From assembly GCF_024519435.1 (NCBI RefSeq), contig NZ_JALJRZ010000003.1:434001-498000 (forward strand): a stretch of DNA of 64,000 nt. Reading direction: 5' to 3'. Position 1 is the stretch's first letter; the number at the start of each line of letters is the position of its first letter. The notes under the pieces are model-generated. The model worked only from the letters and a program-made list of their open reading frames with translations, ran no database searches and was not told the DNA's origin. The translations under genes and the position numbers were made by a program. Of the stretch, positions 1 to 7,819 are shown in pieces. The stretch comes from Terrabacter sp. Ter38. GTDB lineage: Bacteria > Actinomycetota > Actinomycetes > Actinomycetales > Dermatophilaceae.

Positions 1-1
1 C

Positions 2-1576
2 CGCGTGCTGCGGGAGGCGGCCGAGCGTGACGCCGTCGTCCTCGACGGCCACGGCGGCGACGAGACGTTGGCCGGCTTCGGTCCGCACCACCTGATCCAC
101 CTGCGCGAGCTGCGCCACCGCAGCGCGGTGAGCGCCGCCTCGGAGCTCGGGCGCTCCCTCGACGTGCTCTACCGCCGGGGCCGGCCGCTCATCGGCGACC
201 GGCTGCACGGCCGCAAGGACGTGCCGGTGGCGTCGCTGCTCGACGCGGACTTCGCGCGAGCCCATGCCGCCGAGGGCTACGACGTCGAGACGGCCGACCT
301 GCGGGCCCGTCTCGTCGACGACGTCTTCACCGGTTCGCTGCCGGCCCGTCTGCGCTACACCGACAAGAACGCCCGCCGCTTCGGCGTCGCCGTGCGGATG
401 CCGTTCGTCGACCGCGACCTCGTGCGGTTCGTCTTCGGCCTCGCCGACGACGCCCTCGTCAAGGACGGCGTCGGCAAGCGCGTGCTCCGCGACGCGATGC
501 GGGGACTGCTGCCGGACTCCGTCCTCGACCGCCGCGACAAGGTCGGCGCGACGACGCCGCAGGGCGAGTGGTTCATGCGCCTCAAGAACCACATCTACGG
601 CGAGTTCCTCTCCGAGTCCTTCGCCAACCGGCCCTACTTCGACCAGACGGCGGTGCTGCACGCCTTCGAGGGCTGGATCAAGGGCACGAACTCGATCGAC
701 TCGATGACCGTGTGGCGCATGCTCAACCTCGAGCTCTGGCTCCAGGAGTTCTTCGACGAGCGTGAGCCGGAGGACCCGGGCCAGCGTGAGCACGTCAAGA
801 CCGACTACGAGCCGAACGCCCGCAAGCGGCTCGACCTCGTCACGGACGACGGCACCGCGGTCCGCCGCTACCCGTTGCGCACCGAGCTCTACGCCCGCGA
901 GGACGACCTCGAGGCCAAGACGCTCGGCTACATCGAGCGCTTCTTCTCCGGCCTGCCCGACGCCGGCCCCGAGCACGCGGCCGCCACGAGCGGTCGGTGG
1001 TACTTCTTCATCTCCGAGAAGATCGTCGCCATCACCCAAGGCCGCTCGTACTTCATCTGGGACATCAAGGTCGGCCGCCCGGCCCGGGTGCTCAGCCGCT
1101 ACGTCACGCGCACCCCGGCCGGCATCGGCCTCGGCTCGCCCTTCACCATGCAGCTCGCCATCGAGGAGGCGGGGCTGCCGCGGGTGCTCTTCGCCTCCGC
1201 GGGAGGTGCCGTCGGCAAGGTGCTCGGCAAGCGGGGCCTCTTCTACGACCTCGTCGGCGGCGACATCCGTGCCATCGACGGTCCGACCGAGTACTCCGTC
1301 TACCCGGCCAACGTGTCGGCCAAGCTCGGACCCAAGGACCCCGACGACGTGGCCGCACACCTGTCGGCGGCCATCCGCGCGCGGGTGCCCGAGGCCTACC
1401 GCGACACCTTCGGCGGCACGGTCGTCATGGACGCCAACGACATCGGGCGCAACGTCCTCGGCAAGGACGCGCCGGGAGCCAAGGAGCGCTACGAGCTGAT
1501 GTTCGCCGACAACCCGCTGGGACAAGGATCCGAGCAGACGCCGATGGCTGTCGTCTTCGAGACGCCCTCTGCCTGA
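2..1576 (+). CDS. Asparagine synthase-like domain fused to F420-0:gamma-glutamyl ligase-like domain (5' partial)
   Basis: The reading frame is already open at the window edge, so the N-terminal part (glutaminase domain and PP-loop, if present) is missing. The first ~255 visible residues match the C-terminal half of asparagine synthetase B-type enzymes: the GHGGDET motif (about nt 50-68) followed by the helical region with YTDKNARRFGVAVRMPF. From about nt 780 the protein continues into a second region of about 260 residues that asparagine synthases lack. It has FISEKIVAITQGR, RAIDGPTEYSVYPAN, VVMDANDIGRNVLG and ADNPLGQGSEQTP, which I recognise as the CofE/F420-0:gamma-glutamyl ligase-like fold. 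The fusion suggests linked amide and gamma-glutamyl ligation on one substrate, which is inference. The next gene is convergent. Confidence 0.7.
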   Translation, partial: RVLREAAERDAVVLDGHGGDETLAGFGPHHLIHLRELRHRSAVSAASELGRSLDVLYRRGRPLIGDRLHGRKDVPVASLLDADFARAHAAEGYDVETADLRARLVDDVFTGSLPARLRYTDKNARRFGVAVRMPFVDRDLVRFVFGLADDALVKDGVGKRVLRDAMRGLLPDSVLDRRDKVGATTPQGEWFMRLKNHIYGEFLSESFANRPYFDQTAVLHAFEGWIKGTNSIDSMTVWRMLNLELWLQEFFDEREPEDPGQREHVKTDYEPNARKRLDLVTDDGTAVRRYPLRTELYAREDDLEAKTLGYIERFFSGLPDAGPEHAAATSGRWYFFISEKIVAITQGRSYFIWDIKVGRPARVLSRYVTRTPAGIGLGSPFTMQLAIEEAGLPRVLFASAGGAVGKVLGKRGLFYDLVGGDIRAIDGPTEYSVYPANVSAKLGPKDPDDVAAHLSAAIRARVPEAYRDTFGGTVVMDANDIGRNVLGKDAPGAKERYELMFADNPLGQGSEQTPMAVVFETPSA

Positions 1577-1715
1577 AGGCGGCCCGCCGTGACGAAGACC
1601 GCTGGGGAGCGGTCGGTCACGTCTCCATGATCCGACGCCCCCGGACCCGCGGACCGCGACGGGGCGGGGCAACACCGGGGTGCGCGGACGGCATACGCCG
1701 CCGTGGCAGGGCGGG

Positions 1716-2543
1716 TCAGGCGAGCCCGTCGAAGACGTCGCGGCGGATCGGGTCACCGGGGCGCGCCGAGCGGTCGACGAACCACTCGCGACCGAAGACG
1801 AGGTCGTAGAGGGGGCGGGGGATCCGCAGGAAGGCGGCCAGGGTGCGGTCGGCGCCCCCGTCGGCGCTCGCCTGCGAGGCGTGGGCGCGCATCGAGGCGC
1901 GCTTGGCCGCGATGTGCCGGCGGACGCTGATCCGGTGGGTGATCTCGCTGCGCGCCGAGAAGGCGCGGTCGAAGCTCGACCGGTCGAACTCCGGCGGGAA
2001 GCGGTAGACCTTCGCCGCGAGGTCGATGGCGCGGCAGATCGTGTCGCGCGGGACGGTCGCCTCGAGCACCTTCGGGGTGCCTGCGAGCTCGGCGGCGCGC
2101 GTGCCGACGACGTGGACCTGCTTGTGGTCAGGGTGTCCGTAGCCGCCGTTGGGCTCGTAGTGGAGCAGGACGTCGACGCGCTCCTCGCGGAGGATCGCGG
2201 CGAGGCGCTGGGCCGCCTCCTCGACGTCGGCGCGGACGAAGCGCGTCGCGCCCGGCGGGTCGGGCGCCACCTCGGGGCCGAGGCCGCTGTCGGCGTAGCC
2301 GAGGTGCTCGACGCGGGCGACCCCGAGGGCCTGGGCGCTCGCGCGCAGCTCGTCCATCCGGGTGGCGGCGAGCGTCCCGTCCCCGGTGAAGTCGGTGGAG
2401 GCCAGGCCGAGCTCGCCGTCGGTCGCGACGACGACGACGACCCGGTGGCCCTCCGCGGCGGCGCGCGCCATCGTCCCCGAGGTCAGCAGGGCCTCGTCGT
2501 CGGGGTGCGCGTGGAAGGCGAGGAGCGTGTGCGGCACAGTCAC
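1716..2543 (-). CDS. PIG-L/LmbE family N-deacetylase
   Basis: 275 residues starting at GTG (2543). The zinc-binding HPDDE motif is at residues 13-17 and a second metal motif, GHPDHKQVH, near residue 135. This is the family of MshB, Mca and GlcNAc-PI de-N-acetylase, which remove acyl groups from sugar- or cysteine-linked amines. Length is normal for the family. It is transcribed divergently from the glycosyltransferase at 2573 with about 30 bp between starts, so the two probably share a promoter region and may act on the same glycoconjugate. The exact substrate cannot be read from sequence; mycothiol metabolism and glycolipid modification are both possible. Confidence 0.85.
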   Translation of the reverse strand: MTVPHTLLAFHAHPDDEALLTSGTMARAAAEGHRVVVVVATDGELGLASTDFTGDGTLAATRMDELRASAQALGVARVEHLGYADSGLGPEVAPDPPGATRFVRADVEEAAQRLAAILREERVDVLLHYEPNGGYGHPDHKQVHVVGTRAAELAGTPKVLEATVPRDTICRAIDLAAKVYRFPPEFDRSSFDRAFSARSEITHRISVRRHIAAKRASMRAHASQASADGGADRTLAAFLRIPRPLYDLVFGREWFVDRSARPGDPIRRDVFDGLA

Positions 2544-2572
2544 CCATCTTGGCCCATGGCACAGTGTCTTCC

Positions 2573-3697
2573 GTGAAGGTGGCGCTCCTGTCCGACTGTT
2601 ACCTGCCCCGACTGGGCGGGATCGAGGTCCAGACGCACGATCTCGCGCAGCACCTGCAGGCGGCCGGTCACGAGGTCGAGGTGTTCACGGCGACCCGCGG
2701 CGCCGGGGGTGAGATGCACGGCGCCGTCACAGTCGTCGACGGCGTGCGCGTGCACCGGCTCGCGGCCCGCATGCCGTGGGAGCTGCCGATCAACCCGTTC
2801 GCCCCCGCGGAGCTGCGACGACGGCTCGTGGCCGGGGCCTTCGACGTGGCCCACGTGCAGACCGGTGTCGTCTCGCCCTTCGCGTGGGACTGCACCCGGG
2901 TCACCGTGGGCCTGGGACTGCCGACCGCGATGACGTGGCACTGCATGCTCGCCGGGATGGCACCGGTCTTCGACGCGGCCGGCTTCGTGCGCCGCTGGGC
3001 CGCACGAGGGGTCGCGATGTCGGCCGTGTCCGACGTGGCCGCCCAGCCACTGCGTCGGCTCGTCGGACCCGACGCGACGGTGGGGGTGCTGCCGAACGGC
3101 ATCGACGTGGCGCGCTGGGCCGTCGGTCCCGTCATGCGCGAGCCGGGCCCGCTGCGTCTCGTGACCGCGATGCGCCTCGCAGCCCGCAAGCGTCCTGCGG
3201 CACTCGTCGAGCTCGTCGCGGAGGCCGAGCGGGTGTCGGGTCCGGGCTCGGTGTCTCTGACGGTACTGGGGGAGGGCCCCGACCGGCGCAAGGTCGAGGC
3301 CCTGGTGCGAGACCGTGGGCTCGACTGGGTGTCGCTGCCGGGGCGTGTGTCGCGCGACGAGCTGCGCGAGAGGTATGCCGCCGCGGACGTCTACCTGTCG
3401 CCCGCCCGTCTCGAGTCGTTCGGGATCGCAGCCCTCGAGGCGCGCACGGTGGGCTTGCCGGTCATCGGGCGATCCGGTTCCGGGGTGGGCGAGTTCGTCG
3501 CCGATGGGGTGAACGGCCTTGTCGTGTCGAGCGACTCGGAGATGTCTGGTGCGATCGCCCGACTGGCCAGGGACGTCAGCGAGGTCGACCGCCTGCGACG
3601 GTGGAATGTCGAGCACCCTCCCGAGCAGGGGTGGACCCGTGTCGCGGCGCTCGCCGTGTCGGAGTACGAGCGGGCCGTCGGGCTGGTGCGGCGATGA
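2573..3697 (+). CDS. Glycosyltransferase family 4 (GT-B fold)
   Basis: 374 residues from GTG at 2573, giving MKVALLSDCYLPRLGGIEV, the usual N-terminus of GT4 enzymes with its glycine-rich acceptor loop. In-frame TTG (2549) and GTG (2564) lie upstream, but 2549 almost abuts the divergent PIG-L start, so the later start is preferred. The C-terminal donor-binding half has LGEGPDRRKVEALV, and YLSPARLESFGIAALEA with the E-x7-E pattern of retaining GT4 enzymes. It probably transfers a sugar from a nucleotide donor to a lipid or small acceptor at the cytoplasmic membrane face. The stop overlaps the next gene (ATGA at 3694-3697), indicating translational coupling to the Nudix hydrolase. Confidence 0.88.
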   Translation: MKVALLSDCYLPRLGGIEVQTHDLAQHLQAAGHEVEVFTATRGAGGEMHGAVTVVDGVRVHRLAARMPWELPINPFAPAELRRRLVAGAFDVAHVQTGVVSPFAWDCTRVTVGLGLPTAMTWHCMLAGMAPVFDAAGFVRRWAARGVAMSAVSDVAAQPLRRLVGPDATVGVLPNGIDVARWAVGPVMREPGPLRLVTAMRLAARKRPAALVELVAEAERVSGPGSVSLTVLGEGPDRRKVEALVRDRGLDWVSLPGRVSRDELRERYAAADVYLSPARLESFGIAALEARTVGLPVIGRSGSGVGEFVADGVNGLVVSSDSEMSGAIARLARDVSEVDRLRRWNVEHPPEQGWTRVAALAVSEYERAVGLVRR

Positions 3698-4404
3698 GGA
3701 CCAACGTGCCGGGTGGGCTCCGTGTCGTCGGGGTCCGGGGCGACGGCACGCGGGTCGCCGACGCCCGGCTGGGCCACGGCGAGCACCCCGACGTCGTGCT
3801 CGGCGCCGCAGGCTGGCTCGTCGAGGCCCCGGTCTTCGCGACGGTGGCGGACGACGGGGCGCTCGAGGTCGGATACCGCGTGCGCGAGCTGGACGGCATA
3901 CGCCCTCGGGCCGGAGCGGTGCGCCGGGACGCAGGGGTCGGCGACGACGAGGTGGGCGAGCCGTACCAGCGGGTCGCGGCGTACGCCGTCGTGACGAGCG
4001 GACGCGGCCTGCTCCTGACGCAGTTCAACGCGCAGACCCACGTCTCGGGGGACTGGGGGCTGCCCGGCGGTGGCCTCGACGACGGAGAGTCGCCGGTCGA
4101 GGGTGTCCACCGTGAGGTGTGGGAGGAGACGGGGCAGCGCATCGAGCTCGGCGAGCTGCTCACGGTCCAGTCGCAGCACTGGGTCGGGCGTGCGCCGTCG
4201 GGTGTGCTCGAGGACTTCCACGCCGTCCGGATCGTCTATGCCGCAACGTGTCCCGTGCCGACGGACATCGTCATCCACGACGTCGGGGGCACGACGTCCG
4301 ACGCCCGATGGGTGCCGTACGACCGCATCGGCGACTACCGCCTGACGTCCTCGTGGCGGCAGCTGGCCGCCTTGCACGGGCTGGTCGGTGAGCCGGGGTC
4401 CTAG
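3694..4404 (+). CDS. Nudix hydrolase
   Basis: 236 residues from ATG at 3694, overlapping the glycosyltransferase stop by 4 nt. The Nudix box (G-x5-E-x7-REVWEETG) is complete, about residues 125-147: GGGLDDGESPVEGVHREV, then WEETG. About 95 residues precede the Nudix domain (VVGVRGDGTRVADARLGHGEH and following) and match no domain I know. Nudix enzymes hydrolyse nucleoside diphosphate-X compounds. Coupling to a glycosyltransferase makes an NDP-sugar a reasonable but unproven substrate. Confidence 0.9.
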   Translation: MRTNVPGGLRVVGVRGDGTRVADARLGHGEHPDVVLGAAGWLVEAPVFATVADDGALEVGYRVRELDGIRPRAGAVRRDAGVGDDEVGEPYQRVAAYAVVTSGRGLLLTQFNAQTHVSGDWGLPGGGLDDGESPVEGVHREVWEETGQRIELGELLTVQSQHWVGRAPSGVLEDFHAVRIVYAATCPVPTDIVIHDVGGTTSDARWVPYDRIGDYRLTSSWRQLAALHGLVGEPGS

Positions 4405-4442
4405 CCGGGGAGGGGCGGGGTCTCGCGACGTACGACGCTCCG

Positions 4443-4448
4443 TAGGAT
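4443..4448 (+). promoter_or_regulatory. Candidate -10 element of a leaderless gene
   Basis: TAGGAT lies 7 nt before the ATG at 4456, the spacing expected if transcription starts at the ATG itself. An ATG at 4447 would lie inside this element, which argues for the 4456 start. No clear -35 is visible. Confidence 0.4.
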
Positions 4449-4455
4449 GTCGGCC

Positions 4456-4809
4456 ATGGACCTCGTCTACAACCTCCTCGTCGCCCTCCACCTGCTCGGC
4501 ATGGCCGCGGTCGTCGGAGGCTGGATCGCCGTGCGCAGCGGCCGCACGGTCATCGCGCCGATCGTCTGGGGTGCCCGCGCGCAGCTCGTCACCGGCCTCG
4601 CGCTCGTCGGCATCGCCTCGGCGATCAAGGACGACGACCACACGGTCAACAACACGAAGATCGCCGTCAAGCTCGTCATCGCCCTCGTCGTGCTCGTCGC
4701 CGCCGAGATCGGCGCCGCCCGCGGCCGCAAGGGCCAGGACACCGGCAACCTGCTCGACATCGCGGGCGGCGCAGCGGTCGTCAACGTGCTCGTCGCCGTC
4801 CTCTGGTGA
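4456..4809 (+). CDS. Small integral membrane protein, four predicted helices
   Basis: 117 residues, almost all hydrophobic, with four likely transmembrane segments: LLVALHLLGMAAVVGGWIAV, IVWGARAQLVTGLALVGIAS, IAVKLVIALVVLVAAEIGA and a C-terminal AVVNVLVAVLW. A short DDDH-containing loop joins helices two and three. There is no recognised catalytic motif; the layout resembles small CopD/DUF2269-like membrane proteins, but I would not assign a function. ATG 4456 is preferred over 4447 because of the -10 element. The next gene, also a small membrane protein, starts 30 nt downstream and may be co-transcribed. Confidence 0.7.
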   Translation: MDLVYNLLVALHLLGMAAVVGGWIAVRSGRTVIAPIVWGARAQLVTGLALVGIASAIKDDDHTVNNTKIAVKLVIALVVLVAAEIGAARGRKGQDTGNLLDIAGGAAVVNVLVAVLW

Positions 4810-4839
4810 CCAGGGTTCCGCACCCGGAGGGCTGCTGAG

Positions 4840-5049
4840 ATGCGTTGGAACGCAGGGGTTCTCGCTGGTCTGCTCATCGGCCTCGTCTGGCTGATGGTGG
4901 GTGTCGTGCTCGTGGTCGTCGGGCGTCGACGCGCCCGCGAGTCCCGGGCCGAGGGCGCAGGCAACATGGCCGTCATCGGCTTCTTCCTGCTCGCCGTCGG
5001 TGGCCTGACCTGGTTCGCCACCCTGCTGCTGGCCGTCGTGCCCGGTTGA
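4840..5049 (+). CDS. Small two-helix membrane protein
   Basis: 69 residues with two hydrophobic helices (about residues 5-28 and 42-66) joined by a charged loop GRRRARESRAEGAG. A GGAGG ribosome binding site lies about 9 nt before the ATG. The family is not recognised. Short length, a good ribosome binding site and typical third-position GC support a real gene. It ends just before the first copy of the ~92-bp inverted-repeat element. Confidence 0.6.
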   Translation: MRWNAGVLAGLLIGLVWLMVGVVLVVVGRRRARESRAEGAGNMAVIGFFLLAVGGLTWFATLLLAVVPG

Positions 5050-5074
5050 CCCGACGCGTCACGGCCGACCGACG

Positions 5075-5166
5075 CCGGCGGACGACCATCGGTCGCGGCT
5101 GACGGGCCGTCGCGGCGTGTCGTTCGGCGTGTCGCGGGTTTTCGGTGACCATGGGTCGTCCGTCGG
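5075..5166. repeat. ~92-bp inverted-repeat element, copy A
   Basis: Terminal arms of 20 nt (5075-5094 and 5147-5166) are complementary at 16 of 20 positions around GACGACCATCGGTC and GACCATGGGTCGTC. The interior has two GCGTGTCG words (near 5116 and 5128). The same layout recurs at 6118-6210 and 34478-34569. This copy lies about 50 bp upstream of the AbiEi/DUF559 gene and in the same orientation as copy B. One frame of the left arm reads RTTIGRG-stop, mirroring the C-terminus of that gene (TTVGRD-stop). Confidence 0.75.
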
Positions 5167-5215
5167 CTGTGGATGAGCGCGGCGACGGCGGCCCCGCCCC
5201 GGGCACGCTGCCGCG

Positions 5216-6145
5216 ATGGACATCATCACGGCCATGCACCGACACGGAGGGGTGGCGACCCACGGCCAGCTCAAGGCGGCCGCCGGACGTCCGGCGCTCG
5301 ACCAGGCGCTCCGCGCAGGCGTGGTCCGGAGGGTGGCGCGCGGGCGCTACATCCTGCCCGACGTGGTCGACGGCGCCCGGGTCGAGGCCCATCGCCTCTC
5401 CGCCGTTGCCGGACTGCGCAGTGCCGCAGCCTCCTACGGCTGGTCGCTCAAGACGCCTCCCGACCGTCCGGAGCTCGTCGTGCCGCGGGGGCGCAAGGTG
5501 GGCGCCGGCGACCAGTCGACGGCCAGGATCAGGTGGCAGCGGCTCGATCCCTCGGAGGTCGACGTCTGGCGCACCAGCCCGGTGCGCACGGTGACGGACT
5601 GTGCGACGACGCTCCCCTTCGACGAGGCGCTGGCCGTCGCCGACTCGGCTCTCAGGTCGCGGCTGGTCACCCAGACGGACCTGCTGAGGGCAGCCGAGGA
5701 ACTGCCCGGACGCGGCCGCGACGCGGCGCTCGAGGTGGCCTGGTTTGCCAGGGAGCAGCCTGCCAACGCCTTCGAGTCGGTGGTCAGGGCGGTCTCGCTC
5801 GACGTCCCCGGTCTGCGGCTCGTGCCTCAGGTGCGACTGCGCGTGGGCGGCCGGCGGATCCGACCGGACCTCGTAGACCGGGAGCTGCGGCTCGTCGTCG
5901 AGGGCGACAGCCACGAGTTCCACACCAGTGAGCGCGCCATCGACGCCGACTGCTGGCGCTACGACGAGCTGGTCCTCGACGACTGGCTCGTCATCCGGGT
6001 CTCGTGGGTGCAGGCCATGTTCCAGCAGGCGTGGGTCGCGTCCGTGCTGCACCGGGCGGCGACCCGCCAGGACCTCCGGCTCGGCGGAGACCTGCTGCGT
6101 CGCCGTGGACCTCTCCGCCGACCGACGACCGTTGGTCGCGACTGA
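5216..6145 (+). CDS. Orphan AbiEi-type winged-helix / DUF559 (Vsr-like nuclease fold) protein
   Basis: 309 residues from ATG 5216. Residues 1-60 (MHRHGGVATHGQLKAAAGRP, then VVRRVARGRYILPD) look like the AbiEi antitoxin N-terminal helix-turn-helix. The last ~100 residues (RIRPDLVDRELRLVVEGDSH and WLVIRVSW) match the DUF559/Vsr-like PD-(D/E)xK fold with an acidic D...E pair and a histidine after E. No AbiEii nucleotidyltransferase toxin is adjacent, so a classical type IV toxin-antitoxin pair is not supported. The gene lies between two copies of the ~92-bp element and its last codons and stop are inside copy B. That suggests gene and repeats form one unit. Function is unknown; DNA binding or cleavage is plausible. 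Confidence 0.8.
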   Translation: MDIITAMHRHGGVATHGQLKAAAGRPALDQALRAGVVRRVARGRYILPDVVDGARVEAHRLSAVAGLRSAAASYGWSLKTPPDRPELVVPRGRKVGAGDQSTARIRWQRLDPSEVDVWRTSPVRTVTDCATTLPFDEALAVADSALRSRLVTQTDLLRAAEELPGRGRDAALEVAWFAREQPANAFESVVRAVSLDVPGLRLVPQVRLRVGGRRIRPDLVDRELRLVVEGDSHEFHTSERAIDADCWRYDELVLDDWLVIRVSWVQAMFQQAWVASVLHRAATRQDLRLGGDLLRRRGPLRRPTTVGRD

Positions 6146-6210
6146 CGGCCTGTCGCCGCGTGTCGCGACGGGGTGTCGCGGGCAGCCGGTGACCAACGGT
6201 CGTCCCTCGG
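6118..6210. repeat. ~92-bp inverted-repeat element, copy B
   Basis: Arms 6118-6137 and 6191-6210 are complementary at 18 of 20 positions (core GACGACCGTTGGTC / GACCAACGGTCGTC). The interior again carries CGTGTCGCG and GTGTCGCGGG. The arm supplies the final codons (TTVGRD) and TGA of the AbiEi/DUF559 gene. It has the same orientation as copy A. It could also act as a terminator between the convergent genes here. Confidence 0.8.
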
Positions 6211-6247
6211 CACCACCGCTCACGGCCGATGGCGTATGCCGGGTGGC

Positions 6248-7819
6248 TCAGCCGCGCTCGTGGGCGAGGTCGCCGCCCACCCACGTCTGCAGCACCACGG
6301 TGTCACGGATCTCGGCCGGCGCCGACTCCTCGAGCGCCCACAGGTCGCGGTCGACGGCGACGAGGTCGGCGAGCTGGCCCGGCACGAGGCGGCCCACATC
6401 GGTGCGCCCGACCGACTCGTGGGCGGCGACCGTGAAGGCGTGCACGGCCTCGGTCAGCGTGACCCGCTCCTCGGGGCGCCAGCCGCCGAGCGGCTGACCG
6501 TCGGGCCGTTGCCTGGTGACGGCGGCATGCAGGCCGTAGAACGGGTTCGGGTCCTCGACCGGCGCGTCCGATCCGAACGCGACGCGCACCCCGGCGTCGA
6601 GGAAGCTGCGCCACGCGTACGACGCGAGCCGCCGCGGGCCGATGATCTCGTCGGCGAGCTCGAGGTCGGCCGTGCAGTGGCTGGGCTGCATCGAGGCCAC
6701 GACGTCGAGCGCGCGGAAGCGCGGGATGTCGACGGGCAGCACGTGCTGGGCGTGCTCGATGCGCAGGCTCCGCTCCAGTCCTTCGGCCCGCACGGCCTCG
6801 AAGGTGTTGAGGACGAGTCGGTTGGCCTCGTCGCCGATGGCGTGCGTGACGACGTCGAGGCCGGCGCGGGCGGCGGTCAACGTGCGCTCCAGCAGCATCT
6901 CGTAGGGCATCGCGGCGATGCCGCAGCCCTCGTGGCCGATGAACGGTTCGGTCATGTGGGCCGTGTGCGATCCGAGGGCGCCGTCGCTGAAGAACTTGAC
7001 CGGCCCGACGCGGAAGACGTCGTCACCCTGGCCCGAGCGTCGCCCCTCGGCGATCGCGAGCTCGAGGTCGGGGTCACGCGTGCACTTCGTGACCCGCAGC
7101 CGCAGGGCGCCGTCCGCGTGCAGCTCGGCGTAGGCGGCGCGGGCGTCCTCGCCGTCGATGTCGGTGATGCTCGTGAGGCCGACGGAGAGGAGCCAGTCCT
7201 GGCACCGCTCGAGCCACGGCCGCAGTGGCGTCTCCTCCTGCGGGATGACGGCGAGCAGCTGCTGCGCGGACTCACGGAGGATCCCGGTGGGCTCGCCCGA
7301 CGCGTCGCGCACGATCTCGCCGCCGGCCGGGTCGGGAGTGTCGCGCGTGATGCCGGCCCGTTGCAGCGCAAGCGAGTTGGCCCAGATCGTGTGACCGTCG
7401 ACGCTCGACAGCGCGGCCACGCGGTCGCCGGAGACCGAGTCGAGCGCGTGTCGATCGGGCTGCTCGGGGACGGCCCAGCGGTTGTGGTTCCAGCGTCCGC
7501 TGTGCAGCGACTCGCCCTCGGGCAGCGTCTCGGCGTGCGCCCGGACGAGCTCGAGCGTCTCCTCGAGCGACCGGGCCTCGCGCAGGTCGACGGACGACAG
7601 GTCGCGCGCGAGCCACTCGGTGTGGATGTGGGCGTCGTGGAGCCCGGGCATGACGAGTGCTCCCGGGAGGTCGACGGTGTCGGTGGCCGCACCCGCCGCC
7701 TCGACGGCGTCGCCACCGACCGCGACGACACGGCCGTCCTCGACGAGCAGCGCGGTCGTCCAGGGGACACCGGCGTCGCCGGTCCAGATGCGGTCGTGCC
7801 GGAAGAGCGTGCGGCTCAT
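6248..7819 (-). CDS. Metal-dependent amidohydrolase, YtcJ-like (Amidohydro_3)
   Basis: 523 residues. The small beta-domain is followed by PGLHDAHIH with the metal-binding HxH at residues 64-66. Later come VTHAIGDEAN, RIEHAQHVLP and GSDAPVEDPNPF, the histidines and aspartate of the amidohydrolase barrel. Length and motif order match the YtcJ family, whose substrates are mostly unassigned amides or esters. Its start overlaps the stop of the upstream oxidoreductase (7816-7819), so the two are a translationally coupled pair. Confidence 0.88.
   Translation of the reverse strand: MSRTLFRHDRIWTGDAGVPWTTALLVEDGRVVAVGGDAVEAAGAATDTVDLPGALVMPGLHDAHIHTEWLARDLSSVDLREARSLEETLELVRAHAETLPEGESLHSGRWNHNRWAVPEQPDRHALDSVSGDRVAALSSVDGHTIWANSLALQRAGITRDTPDPAGGEIVRDASGEPTGILRESAQQLLAVIPQEETPLRPWLERCQDWLLSVGLTSITDIDGEDARAAYAELHADGALRLRVTKCTRDPDLELAIAEGRRSGQGDDVFRVGPVKFFSDGALGSHTAHMTEPFIGHEGCGIAAMPYEMLLERTLTAARAGLDVVTHAIGDEANRLVLNTFEAVRAEGLERSLRIEHAQHVLPVDIPRFRALDVVASMQPSHCTADLELADEIIGPRRLASYAWRSFLDAGVRVAFGSDAPVEDPNPFYGLHAAVTRQRPDGQPLGGWRPEERVTLTEAVHAFTVAAHESVGRTDVGRLVPGQLADLVAVDRDLWALEESAPAEIRDTVVLQTWVGGDLAHERG

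Noticed and set aside
5216-6145. Complete type IV AbiE toxin-antitoxin system
   Set aside because: No AbiEii nucleotidyltransferase gene lies on either side; the same holds for the second gene at 41885-42847.
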